64,000 nt of DNA, taken from NCBI RefSeq assembly GCF_002878395.1, contig NC_061118.1, positions 4,143,651 through 4,207,650 of the forward strand, read 5' to 3'. Each line of letters starts with the position of its first letter. The stretch's first letter is position 1. A program made the position numbers and the translations under genes. This stretch comes from Capsicum annuum. Lineage: Eukaryota > Streptophyta > Magnoliopsida > Solanales > Solanaceae. Below, piece after piece: positions 1 to 9,749 of the stretch. The notes under the pieces were generated by a model. The model had not been told where the DNA came from. It searched no databases and saw nothing but the letters and a program-made list of their open reading frames with translations.

Positions 1-1090
1 GCGGTATCTGTGAGGATAGTTTGCACCATCTCAAGAATGTGTTGGTGCTTTATTTTTGCTATCCTATTTTGTTGGGGAGTATCAGAAAATGACTTACAAA
101 AAATAATACCAGAATCAGAAAAGTGTGAGACCATGGCTTTGTTATCGAACTCCCCACCTTCATCTCTTTGAAAGCTTTTGATTTTAGTGTTGAAAATGTT
201 TTCCACTAATTTTTTGAAAGGCACAAAAATGGTTAAAAACTTTAGATTTATGTTTCATGGGATAAGACCATGTGAACCTGAAAAAATCGTCAATGAAAAT
301 AACATAATATTGATAACCTAAATTAGATAAAATAGGTGACTGCCATACGTCAGAATGAACAATCTCCAGTGGAAAAGAGATACGATGTTCTACTAAATGA
401 AATGGCAAATGATGTGCCTTTCCTAATCGACAAGAAACACACTTATTTTGAAAAAGGTTAAGCAAACGAATATAATGATTGTCTCTAAGACTATCTAAGA
501 CCCAAGCTCCACAGTGACCCAAACGACGATGCCAGATGTCTCTTGATTGTTGTACGACAACTAAAGCTTGAGGATGAGAGCATAATGACTTGGATGAAAG
601 AGGGTAGACATCACTTTTACTGGATTCCTGAAGGAGAGTTTGACCTGAGGCTTTGTCCTTAACAAAAATAGAAAACGAGTCAAAATTAACAACACAATTA
701 TTATCATCACATAACTTTTTGACTGAAATTAAGTTATGTTTTAACTGAGAAACATGAAAGACAGAACGCAACTGAAGGGGACGGGAAGTAGAGGGTAATT
801 GGGTATAACCAATATTACTAATATTGAGCAATTTTCCATCCCCAACTAAAACATGATTATGGCCAGTGTATGGCGTTTTGTGCAAAAGGTTACCTTCAGA
901 TGGAGTCATGTGAGCAGATGTTGCAGAAGCTATGTACCAAGTAGCATCATTCATTTCACCAACAGACATGGTTGCAAAAGACTTAGGAAGATCATTAGCA
1001 ATAAAAGCATGATTAAACCTATTAGTACATTGCAAGGCAGTATGTTCGAGGGATCCATAAATTTGACAAATAAAACTAGAGGGTGAGAAC
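1..1090 (-). pseudogene. Copia retrotransposon pol fragment: zinc knuckle, GAG-pre-integrase and integrase core
   Basis: Read on the minus strand, the fragment opens with a damaged zinc knuckle (CQIYGSLEHTALQC, second Cys changed to Tyr). It continues through a protease-like stretch (DATWYIASATSAHMT) to the GAG-pre-integrase signature WHRRLGHCGAWVLDSL near 510-550, a CVSCRLGKAHHLPF zinc motif and the integrase core (EIVHSDVW, FIDDFFRFTW). A run of six T at 210-215 (A on the coding strand) shifts the frame. The rest of the integrase (RDEGGEF, then TPQQNRIAKIKH) follows in the next frame down to base 1. The third catalytic acidic residue, normally E in the AERK stretch, is K here. The fragment runs off the window start, so reverse transcriptase and RNase H are not seen. 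It is non-functional. Assignment to Ty1-copia is firm from the domain order. Confidence 0.9.
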
Positions 1091-1220
1091 CAAGCACTCT
1101 CATGTATGGTGAATAAGTACTTACAGAATGAGAATTATAGGAGACAGGGTAATTACCACCAGTACCTAACTGTGGCTGCCCAGTTGTGCTAGTGCGTGTA
1201 TTATGGTTGCCAAAATTGAA

Positions 1221-1490
1221 TTATGATTGCTGCCCACGACCGTTAAAGCCACGACCTTTGCTACCACGGCCACAACCTCTGAACGAAAAAAGGCGACCTC
1301 GGCCATGACCAGTATGATTACCAAACTTACTGCTAGAATCTTGAGGAGTCGTTATAGAAACAAAATGTGCAGCAAATGGGATACTAGAAAAAACGGCAGG
1401 TGTAGCAGATGGGGTGCTAGAAGAAATGATGGGTGTAATGGATGGGACACTAGAAGAAACGGCGGGTGTAGCAGAAGATGAAGACGCCAT
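1221..1490 (-). pseudogene. Copia gag remnant (Ser/Pro/Thr-rich head joined to Gly/Arg-rich tail)
   Basis: This 89-residue reading frame begins MASSSSATPAV about 33 bases inside the primer site. It holds short Ser/Pro/Thr repeats (SSVPSITP, SSTPSATP) and then a Gly/Arg-rich stretch (GHGRGRLF, GRGSKGRGFNGRG) of the kind found just before the zinc knuckle of Copia gag. The central UBN2-type gag domain that should lie between these ends is absent. This suggests an internal deletion that joined the start of gag to its tail. The frame stops at 1221 and related sequence continues towards the fragment at 1-1090. It is part of the same degraded element. Confidence 0.7.
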
Positions 1491-1522
1491 ATGTTTTAGA
1501 GAAAAAAATTAGATGGATTTTT

Positions 1523-1537
1523 GGCTATCTGATACCA
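1523..1537 (-). other. Primer binding site of the Copia element (tRNA-iMet type)
   Basis: The minus strand reads TGGTATCAGATAGCC directly after the LTR terminal CA. The first ten bases match the complement of the initiator-methionine tRNA 3' end used by plant Copia and gypsy elements. It fixes the LTR/internal border at 1537/1538. Confidence 0.75.
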
Positions 1538-1700
1538 TGAGAATATATTTGTGAAATGACTCAGCAACCATAGAGCCCTGCTTCTGTATATATATATAAT
1601 GGAAAATCTGTAAAGAGATAAGTACATCATCCTCTACGGATAGTTACAACTTATATAAGAGATAGATACAAATAAATAAGAGTCCTAATAGAGGATACAT
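1538..1700 (-). repeat. Partial 5' LTR of the Copia element
   Basis: On the minus strand the sequence ends in TTCTCA next to the primer site, as an LTR should. A TATA-like TTATATAAG lies at 1649-1657 and a short TA microsatellite near 1590-1600. The outer end of the LTR could not be found, so the right border is approximate and the LTR may be truncated. Confidence 0.55.
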
Positions 1701-2191
1701 TAAATTTACTTGAAACGAATTTAGGAGAATAAATAATTACTTGTAAAGTTTGAGCATCAAAGTAAGTTTTGAAGACAAGTTTAGGAGGAATTTTATGAAT
1801 AGTCTCATTACTAACTGATAAACAACAAAGCTGGAAAGTCCTTACTAATTTATAAATTACTGCTTCTCCCTATAAGAAAACTCAATGAAATAATTGTTTC
1901 TTTCGTCTATTATTTAACTTTCTGTTATCTTAACTTGGTTTTCCATATTCTTTTAACTTTTAATTCAGTCATTCTTTGCTTATAAATGTCATAATAAAAG
2001 ATAACTTAACATTTATTTAATTAATTGGGCTAATAATTTACATTAAAAAAATAAGAGAATAAATGATAACTTTTACAATAAATGATTAAGGTTACATGTT
2101 TTATACATTAATTAATGAGTGTTTAAAGGCTGATTCATTCATACGATTACACCAGCAGAATGCAAAAAAATTATAGAATTTGAAAAGTTCT
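1701..2191. other. AT-rich stretch with nothing recognised
   Basis: No coding, repeat or RNA signal was recognised. It may contain the outer end of the Copia LTR. Confidence 0.5.
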
Positions 2192-2200
2192 TTAGTAATT
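2192..2200. repeat. Left 9-bp target-site duplication of the MULE
   Basis: TTAGTAATT, identical to 3676-3684 on the other side of the element. Confidence 0.85.
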
Positions 2201-3675
2201 GAAAAAAGTCATCAAATTATCCTTAAACTTGTCTGCGCAACTTACTTTAAACCTTTAACTTTACGATTAATTATTTACCCTCTTAACAACTTTATATTGC
2301 ATCAATTTCAACTCCTAAGGCTGACATGACATAAAATTAAAAAAAAAATAAAGGCACATTTTTAACCCAAAAAAATATTAAAATGGTCCACTAATCTATT
2401 TATTTTTAATAAAAACTAAAAAAAGGCCCTAATCCACCCCCTTCTTCTTCAATTCCCTTTTCCTCTTAATCGTGATGCAAATTCACTCCATTTTTCTTTC
2501 TTCAATCTCCCAGTCACCTTTCTTCCTCTTCTAACCCACAAACCTCATCTGCAATTTCAGTATTGAAAGACTTCCAGAAGTTGATTGCTTTCTTTCTTGG
2601 CGAATTCATTGTTTTATAGATACCCATTTGGTTTACCATATGCAAAATATAAGTTCTTATGTAATTTCATTTTCTCTTATGTAATTTCATTTTCTGTGAG
2701 TTCAAGATTGTATTTGTTTTGGAAGTTGATTGCTTATTTTTTTGAGAATTTATTATGTAGGGATACCCATGTGGTTTACCATAAGTAAAATATAAGTTCT
2801 CTATGTAATTTCACTTTCTGTGAGTTCAAGATTGTCTTGATTGAAAGTTGATTGCTTTCTTCTTGGTGAATTCATTATTTCAGAGATATCCATTTGGCTT
2901 ACCGTAAGTAAAATATAAGTTCTCTATGTAATTTCACTTTCTGAGTTCAAGATTGTATTTGTTTTGAAAGTTGATTGTTTTTTTCTTGGTGAATTTTGTT
3001 GTTTAAGAGATACTCATTTGGATTTTCTGACATAAACGTGAGTCTTTGCATAATTTTACATTAGGTGAGTTCAAAGATTGCTTTTGTTCTAGAAGTTGAC
3101 TGCATTATTGTCAAGAAAGTTGAATTGCATTTCTTCTAGAAATTGATTTTTTTTTTTAAAAATAATTGAATTATAAGTTGATTTTTTTCAAGTTTTTAAA
3201 TTGGAGAAGGAGTAAGGGGTGTGGGGACTTGAAAGATTAGGAAGAAAATAGATGTTTTGCACAAGAAGAAAGAGAGTGTGGACTCGAACAAGAATAGGAT
3301 AAGGCAGAAAAGTGTTTTGAAAGGGGGTGGCAAGGCTCGCAGAAGAAAGGGTGGGGTGGAGGGCGTTTTGAAAGAGGGTGGTAGGGCTTGAATAACAAAG
3401 GGATTAGCGGGGAGGGGTGTTTTCTTTTTATTTTATGATATAATAAAAAAATTAGTGGGGTGATTTTTTTAAAAATTAATTTTTGACCTAGCAATGATGT
3501 GGTGTGGTAATGATATGGCGCATTTATAACACACTTTCCATTGTGAAAGTGGTGTTATATTTTTAAGGTGGTATTTATTCACTTTAAAAAGATTTGGAGG
3601 GGTAAACAATTATCGGTAAGTTAAAGTGTTAAAGTAAGTTATGGACAAGTTCAGAGGGATTTTATGTCTTTTCTC
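2201..3675. mobile_element. Mutator-like (MULE) non-autonomous element with 9-bp target duplication
   Basis: The left end (GAAAAAAGTCATC, 2201 on) and the reverse complement of the right end (GAGAAAAGACAT, ending 3675) are related over roughly 90-100 bases. They share ACTTGTC, AACTTACTTTAA, CTTTAACTT and ATTGTTTACCC/ATTATTTACCC blocks. The 9-bp sequence TTAGTAATT flanks both ends (2192-2200 and 3676-3684). Long inverted ends plus a 9-bp duplication are hallmarks of Mutator-like elements. There is no transposase. The interior is a pyrimidine-rich stretch (2420-2550) followed by tandem repeats, and purine-rich DNA towards the right end. At about 1.5 kb it is non-autonomous. The interior could have been captured from elsewhere (Pack-MULE style), but no source is recognisable. 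Confidence 0.82.
2577..3115 (+). repeat. Tandem repeat of about 123 bp, just over four copies, inside the MULE
   Basis: Units start at about 2577, 2725, 2846, 2969 and (partial) 3093, each with a form of AAGTTGATTGCTTTCTT. They continue through GATACCCATTTGGTTTACC, AAATATAAGTTCT, ATGTAATTTCA and GAGTTCAAGATTG. The first unit is longer because ATGTAATTTCATTTTCT is itself doubled. The copies have diverged, so the array is not recent. No reading frame spans it. Confidence 0.85.
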
Positions 3676-3684
3676 TTAGTAATT
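3676..3684. repeat. Right 9-bp target-site duplication of the MULE
   Basis: TTAGTAATT, identical to 2192-2200. Confidence 0.85.
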
Positions 3685-6275
3685 AAATATAGGCTAATTT
3701 AATATAAAAAATAAATATGTAATAGGGAATTCCAAAGAACATCAAGAAATACTTTGCAACAAATAGTTTTTATTTTCCTCAAGGACGATATTTAGTTGAA
3801 CATATTTTCTTTATTCTTTTCTTTTTTGATTTCTTTATCCTCTGTTTTTTTTTAAAGTAAAATTTGCTTCAAATAAAAGAAAATAAGAAATGGTGGAGTA
3901 TGTTGAGCTGATGGTTACATGTCGGAATTAAGTAATCGCCAAATTCAACTCCCATTACTTTCAAAATTCAGGGAATGATATATGAAAATCATAATTTTCA
4001 CTTGTAACATCAGCAAAATTCACGAGTTATGCAAGGGACGGAATTGGTTTCTTCAAAAGACTATTTTTTTTTTAATTATTATTACTTGTCACGGTTCATC
4101 TTTGTTCTTTATTATGATTACTTCAACCATATATATAAACCAACAATAAGAGGACGAACATTCCACAGGCTAATTGTAAAAAAATAAATAAAAGTTGATC
4201 TATAGATTTGACTTCATTTAATGGGTAATTGAATAACTGTAAACTCATTTAGTATGTCCTAATACATGTCTCTGTGTTTGTGAAAATAGGTTAATCCTCA
4301 ATTATATTACATTATTCATTTTCTCTCTCTGAATCTTTACCTAAATCTTTTCATCTTCTCCTCTATTTCTTCTCTTCGCTCTTTGTCACCCACTGGAGTT
4401 GATGATTCCCATTCTCTGCTTTTCAATTTTTCTCGGTATGTACTTTATTTTTTAGTTTAGGTAAGTTTTCATCTATATTTCTTCGTGTAATTCACCAATT
4501 TATTGATAATGAGACTTCGATGATATCTGCGATTGTTAGTTCTTGAAGTTTTTGTAATCCACCTCCACAACTTAACCAGATTTCATAGTCGTTGGTTGAA
4601 GATTTTTTTTAGCTTTTACGGTTTTTAAAAAGGTAAAATACGCATGCAATCCATTTACAAATTTTGATTCTCTGAAATTTTTGAAAACATTTATTTTGGA
4701 CTTTAGTTTTCGTATTGTATATTTTATACGAATGCTATGTTGGTAAATAATTTTCACACTGATGCACATATGGTGTTTGATAATAAGTCTGAACACTAAT
4801 ACACAAGTTTGTGTTTGATACATTCACACTGTCATACTGTTGAAGTCAATCATAATACTCACTTATGGATAAAATTGACTATTACATAAAGTAGCATTTA
4901 TAGCTGCATATTAAGACTGGAAAATTGACTTATACATAGATAGTAGTATTTGCAACTGATTAACACAGGAAAATTGAATTGCACATTAGTTGTGTATTTT
5001 TTTAAAAAAAGAAATCACTTTAATTAGTTTTGTCTAGAAAAGTTTTGCGGTTAGTTTTGTATGGTAAATTAAAAAGAAAATCTGTTTTGAGACAATATCT
5101 TCTTAGGTCATAAATTTAATCTAGCAACCAACAGTTTCGGAGGACAAGTGTTCCTCTTTCATTTTTTTAAAATTTAGGGGTAGGGGAAGGAAAAATGAGG
5201 AGGAAATTACAGCATGAAAATCGAACTCTTGCCAACAAGTTAGCCGACCTGATCTACTAAGATTTCCTCAGGACAAGTGCACCGAACTTTAGATTGAAGG
5301 ATCAAAATAAGTGATTGAGTGAATTTGTGCATATTAAAAAGATGGCCAAAGTTTAATGGCTCAACCATAATAGTGTCATTGGAGCAATGTGGTTCTGATG
5401 CTAAAGTTGAAAAATGGCAATATTGTTCTAGCTACGTGCATTAGTTACTAAAGTTTACTCAAAAGCCAAAGTGATTTACTTACTATGGTCAACAAAGAAG
5501 AAGAATACATCTTATGTAGTAGCGAACTTTTTAGAAGTATTCAGTACCACTACATAAGTCTCTTTCTAGACCTTTAATTTCAACAAATTCATACTTTTGC
5601 ACAAACAAAGATTTATAAAGGAATTGTGCCTGTAGTTTCAGTTAAGAATTTTAAATTTTGATGAATTTAATATTTAGTCTAGCAGGCTTTTAAAGAATTA
5701 TTACTATTTTTTGATTTCTCCAATAGTTTTTGTTCCCTATGTAGTCTTGCTTTTCTTCTCTTGACCCATTGATTAATTGCCATGTAGAGTACAAACATGA
5801 AGTTGTGAGATGTTTAAAGATAGAAAGCACAAATGTGACATAAGTGATTATAACATGAACAATGCCAGCTATTTTGAAGAAAGCTAAAATTGGAATGACT
5901 ATTGTAGATGGCAAAATGTGGTCCGTAGTGCTTCTGATTTAGTCCTAGTTTGACTCGAGTGTCATAGAGTCCAATACTTAAATTAGCGATGTCTTAAATT
6001 TTGAGAATTAGCTTAACAATTTTTTTCTGCGTCAATATTAAAATCAAATATGCATATTTGTGCTAATGTATCTTTATTATGTTATCTTTTATGCTTTTAC
6101 CTTGTTATGTTTTTTAACATACGTTTGTAAAGAGGTATGTAAGCTTTATGTTTTTTTTCTCCGTCGGTTACTTTTTTATTTATTTTTCATTACCAAATGA
6201 CTATGCAAAGAATTCAAGAATTAATCAGTTTGTAAGTTAATAAGTTGGGCCCATTTTGAGCACGTACCCTATCCA
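3685..6275. other. AT-rich intergenic DNA, nothing assigned
   Basis: No open frame resembles a known protein and no RNA gene was seen. A pyrimidine-rich stretch at 4310-4440 ends in a GGTATGTACT that could pass for a splice donor, but no exon follows. A T-rich/A-rich low-complexity background runs throughout. Confidence 0.5.
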
Positions 6276-6562
6276 TCTAGTTTTATTTATAAATGAACAA
6301 ACAATATATACCATTTAACTTACTATAACTACCTACGACTATAAAAGTGAGGTACTGTGTATTTATAGGGAGTGCCAAATAATGTCTTGAGTGCTCTAAT
6401 TATTTTCTTCATAGTGTTTACAAACAAAAAATGATTATTATTACTTTCAGTCATTATGTAAATAGAAAACAAAGTTAGAAAACTAAACAAGCTATTTAAG
6501 ATATTTTTTATGATGCTATTAACATTGGATATCATGTGCAACACATGTGTGCAAGAACTAGT
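6276..6562 (+). mobile_element. Possible short Helitron-like element (weak)
   Basis: The right end shows a short imperfect hairpin (GCAACACATGTGTGC near 6542-6556) followed by AAGAACTAG and a T. This matches the Helitron pattern of a hairpin a few bases before CTAG, with insertion between A and T. A possible TC start follows an A at about 6276. There is no helicase and the left end is a guess. The sequence just right of the CTAG (from 6563) recurs in inverted form at about 53730-53770 without the hairpin part, which mildly supports a boundary there. Confidence 0.25.
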
Positions 6563-7629
6563 GTATTAATAAATTTCAACCTTTGTGGACAAACTTAAGC
6601 AACAGAAACTTTAACTTACGGAGATATCATTCATTTATTATAATTTCTTTTGATAAAATTAAGTGATATAGCATCAGGTATGTAAAAATGTACCTTCCAA
6701 AGTGAGTTTTGTAAAAATAATAGTCTTTGAACTTGTGTAATGCTATTAATTTTATATCAAACTCTTAAACAGTATGTAGTACTTGGAGTTCTCTAAAACT
6801 AGATGCGGATTGAAGAAACACCCATACTTTAACACTGGATTTTATCACAAGACTAGACTACCATCCACATTAGATATTTGAATATGACTTAACATTTTCT
6901 TTCAAGAACTGCAAAATGTGCTCACATTTTCATTTATCAATTCTAATGGTTTTCTTGTTCTTTCCATGATCATCCAATATGAATATGATCAATTTTGCTG
7001 GAGAATTAAAATGGATTTTGAACTTTTACAAGAAGGAATTGGTCCTCTTCTTCTTCAATGAACCTAACAGAATAGAAATTAGCTTTCTCATGATACTTTC
7101 AAAACTACTCCAAAGTAAATTTAACCTTAATCATGGCATCAACAGAGTCTTATGTGCAACAACTCAAATATTCAGACATTAACTCTTGATCTTTGATATA
7201 CTTAGCAAGACTTCTAACGTTGGAGCATAAAACTAGACCCATAAATCCTATATTTTTACACTCTTTGTTTTTCAGTTGCTTAGCTTTCATCTCCAAAATT
7301 CTAACAAAGAAGCACACCGATATTACCTATATCACATCGATATCTCTCTCCATCCCTCCCTCCCTTCATCCTTCCCCCTTCTCTTTCTATCCCTCTCTCT
7401 CAAGACATAGTTTATGACACATATGAACTTTAATGCTTCCTTAGATTTAGTTCATGTAAAAGGGTCAAATGCTCCAATTCTTTTGAGGTCCTTCCTAACA
7501 ACTAAATCTTTTTAAGATATTGATACTATTTTTCTATTTATGCAGTTCTTTTACTCCTCATCATTTTCTTATTTTGAACTCTGAAGCAGGACTAGAAATA
7601 CTCAAATTTCTAAAATAGATTTTGTTTAA
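6563..7629. other. AT-rich intergenic DNA with a pyrimidine-rich tract
   Basis: No gene was recognised. At 7335-7400 there is a nearly pure C/T tract (TCTCTCTCC and CCCTCCCTCCC blocks). A 36-base segment at 6563-6598 is repeated in inverted orientation near 53730-53770. Confidence 0.5.
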
Positions 7630-9236
7630 AATTTAAATCATCACAATTAGGTTGTGAGCCTATGGTATTGGGGTTTTTGGCTTGACCTCTACCATACATA
7701 TTAAATAAGAAATATCTTATAATAAAGGAGAGGATATGTTACCTTACCTCAATTTTACAAAATATATTGTAAGTCAATCTTAAAGATAGAAAGTAGCCAA
7801 ATCTTCTTATCAGAAACTACTAGAAAACTATTATCTAATAAATAAATTGCATATTCCCTTCTGAAAGAGGGGATTTACTGCTTATCATGTTGAATTAGGC
7901 CCTTATATTCTCTAGGAATATTTATTTAAGAAACATATAAGGTAATTCTTTGACTTTTAGAATCTATTTTTGCAAAATAGTCAACCACCTGATTGGCTTT
8001 CCTAAAGCAATGAGAAATTTAAGTAGTAGACACAATAAGTATTCTAGATATCTTACTGATAATATATTTGAGATTTAGTGTCTATTGCTTCATCTTTCAA
8101 CATCTTAGACATGACTTGAGAATCAATTTCAACAAGGATTTTGTCAAGACCATTATTTAAGTACCACCTAGCACCAAATTCAATTGCATGGGCTTCATCT
8201 TGATTATTGCTATTACAGACTACATACTGAGAAAATGTCGTGATTGATTTTCCACTTTTAATTTTAAGTATGCACCCAATACCTTCTCTTCTATCTTCTT
8301 CAATATAACTTCCATCGGTGTTTAGTTTGACAAAACCATACATTGGTTTAGTCCATCATACAAGAATACATTTTACAATATTCTTGGCCCTTTTTATAGC
8401 CTTATAGTACTGTATCCAACCCCATAAATATTCAGATTTGGGAAAGCAATATTGATTACAGTACTGATATTCCATAGGATTTGAATCTCCATTATATAAG
8501 GGTTAAACAACTTTAGATCTCCAAATCTGCATGAACTCTAAGCCTTTTGAATTTCCCATAGTATCATGATAGGAGTGAACTAGAAAGTAGTTTAAATGAC
8601 TTTGTCACTAGTATCTTTGCTCCACCATTCTTAAAGAAGACCTCTAATATGGATGTTTTGGTGGGTAAAACCCAGTTTCGCTCCAAAATTTTTCCAAAAG
8701 TGAGTAGCTGCATTGCCTTCTACAAAAACATATTAAGGTATCTCATTTTGAGGGGTTGTATAGTAAAGAAATGTAGCAAAACCTTGTCTACCAAATTTTG
8801 CAATAGCATCCTTGAAGGAAAGTTTATTATTAAGTAGCCTCCAAGTTAGAAATGATATCTAAAAGGTTATGGCATTGTGTCAGATATGATCAAGAAAATG
8901 GTTCTTCAACCTGTGAGATGTAGTAATGGACCATACAGTACCATTGTTGTAATGTCCATTTTTTGTGTCTTTCATACAATATAATCATTTTTAGTAGGAT
9001 CACCAATTTCAATAGTGATAATACATAGGGCTATGAGACTAGGTAGGTTTTTGTAGAGGCCCTAAATGATCCAAGCTCCATCAATAATATACTCACTCAC
9101 TTTCATATTTTGACCATTCTCTGGCACGAAACCATGACATTTAATAGCAAAATTACCCATACATGTCCAATTATCACACCAAAGATTATAGTTACCATTA
9201 TTGATTTTTTGGGATAAGTGCCTATCATATTTATCT
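7630..9236 (-). mobile_element. LINE-1, 3' segment (RNase H and 3' end)
   Basis: This is the 3' portion of a plant L1-type LINE on the minus strand. It is separated from its reverse transcriptase by the nested insertion at 9237-23085. The region 8400-9236 is the decayed zinc-binding part between reverse transcriptase and RNase H. The sequence near 7640-7690, read on the minus strand, resembles the 3' end of LINE-2 (53460-53520), with GGTCAAGCC and ACCCCAA blocks. This places the element's 3' end near 7630. No clear poly(A) or target duplication was found. Confidence 0.75.
7972..8343 (-). pseudogene. LINE-1 RNase H domain (RVT_3 type)
   Basis: The minus-strand frame begins MYGFVKLNTDGS and carries the RNase H acidic residues in NTDGS, NNQDEAHAIEFG and VEIDSQVM. 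A frame slip near 8053 separates it from the last motif, HCFRKANQVVDYFAK (about 7972-8016), which keeps the conserved His and Asp. Domain order and motifs match the RNase H found at the C-terminus of many plant LINEs. It would degrade RNA in RNA-DNA hybrids. The break and its separation from the polymerase make it non-functional. Confidence 0.85.
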
Positions 9237-9241
9237 CTATC
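9237..9241. repeat. Target-site duplication CTATC (left) of the outer solo LTR
   Basis: Identical to 23081-23085. Confidence 0.85.
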
Positions 9242-9749
9242 TGTAACACCCTACATTTTTGTGCTAGACTTCAAGTCGTTGTTTCTATGAGTGTAAACTC
9301 TAATCCCATGAGTTGCATTTGAATACATATGTCATGATGATTATGCTACTGTGAAGAGTTCTTATTAGGTAAAATTTTTTCATAGGAATCACTTAGAGCA
9401 AAGTTGAGCTAAGATCCTTTGATTCGGCCAAATTTTGGCATTCGATAATACAAGCGTAAACTTTGAATGTATATATATTTTGATATATGTTGAATTTGTC
9501 ATATAAAGACCCACCAAATTATAGATAATTGAATTAGCATTTCAACAATACCAATTTTGCCTTAATCCGATATCCAAGCAAAATGTTATGACCATTTCCG
9601 TGAGAAATAGTAAGGGTCTGTGATAGGTCCGCACCATGAGGGCTATTCCCACAGAATAGGGGTCGTGCCATGAGGTCTATTTGCCCAGAATAAGGGTCGT
9701 GCCATTAGGGCTATTCCCTCAAAATAGGGGTCGCACCATAAGAGCTATT
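9242..9749 (+). repeat. Solo LTR (outer), left part, interrupted by element A
   Basis: It begins TGTAACACCCTACATT, a typical start for gypsy LTRs in nightshades. It continues at 20981 after element A and ends GGTCGTGACA at 23080. CTATC flanks the whole unit at 9237-9241 and 23081-23085. No internal region or second LTR of this family is present, so it is a solo LTR left by recombination. It lies inside LINE-1. Confidence 0.85.
9745..9749. repeat. Target-site duplication CTATT (left) of element A
   Basis: Identical to 20976-20980. Confidence 0.88.

Noticed and set aside
4310..4450. CT-rich stretch followed by GGTATGTACT, resembling a 5' untranslated exon of a host gene
   Set aside because: No coding exon follows within several kb and no protein similarity was seen.
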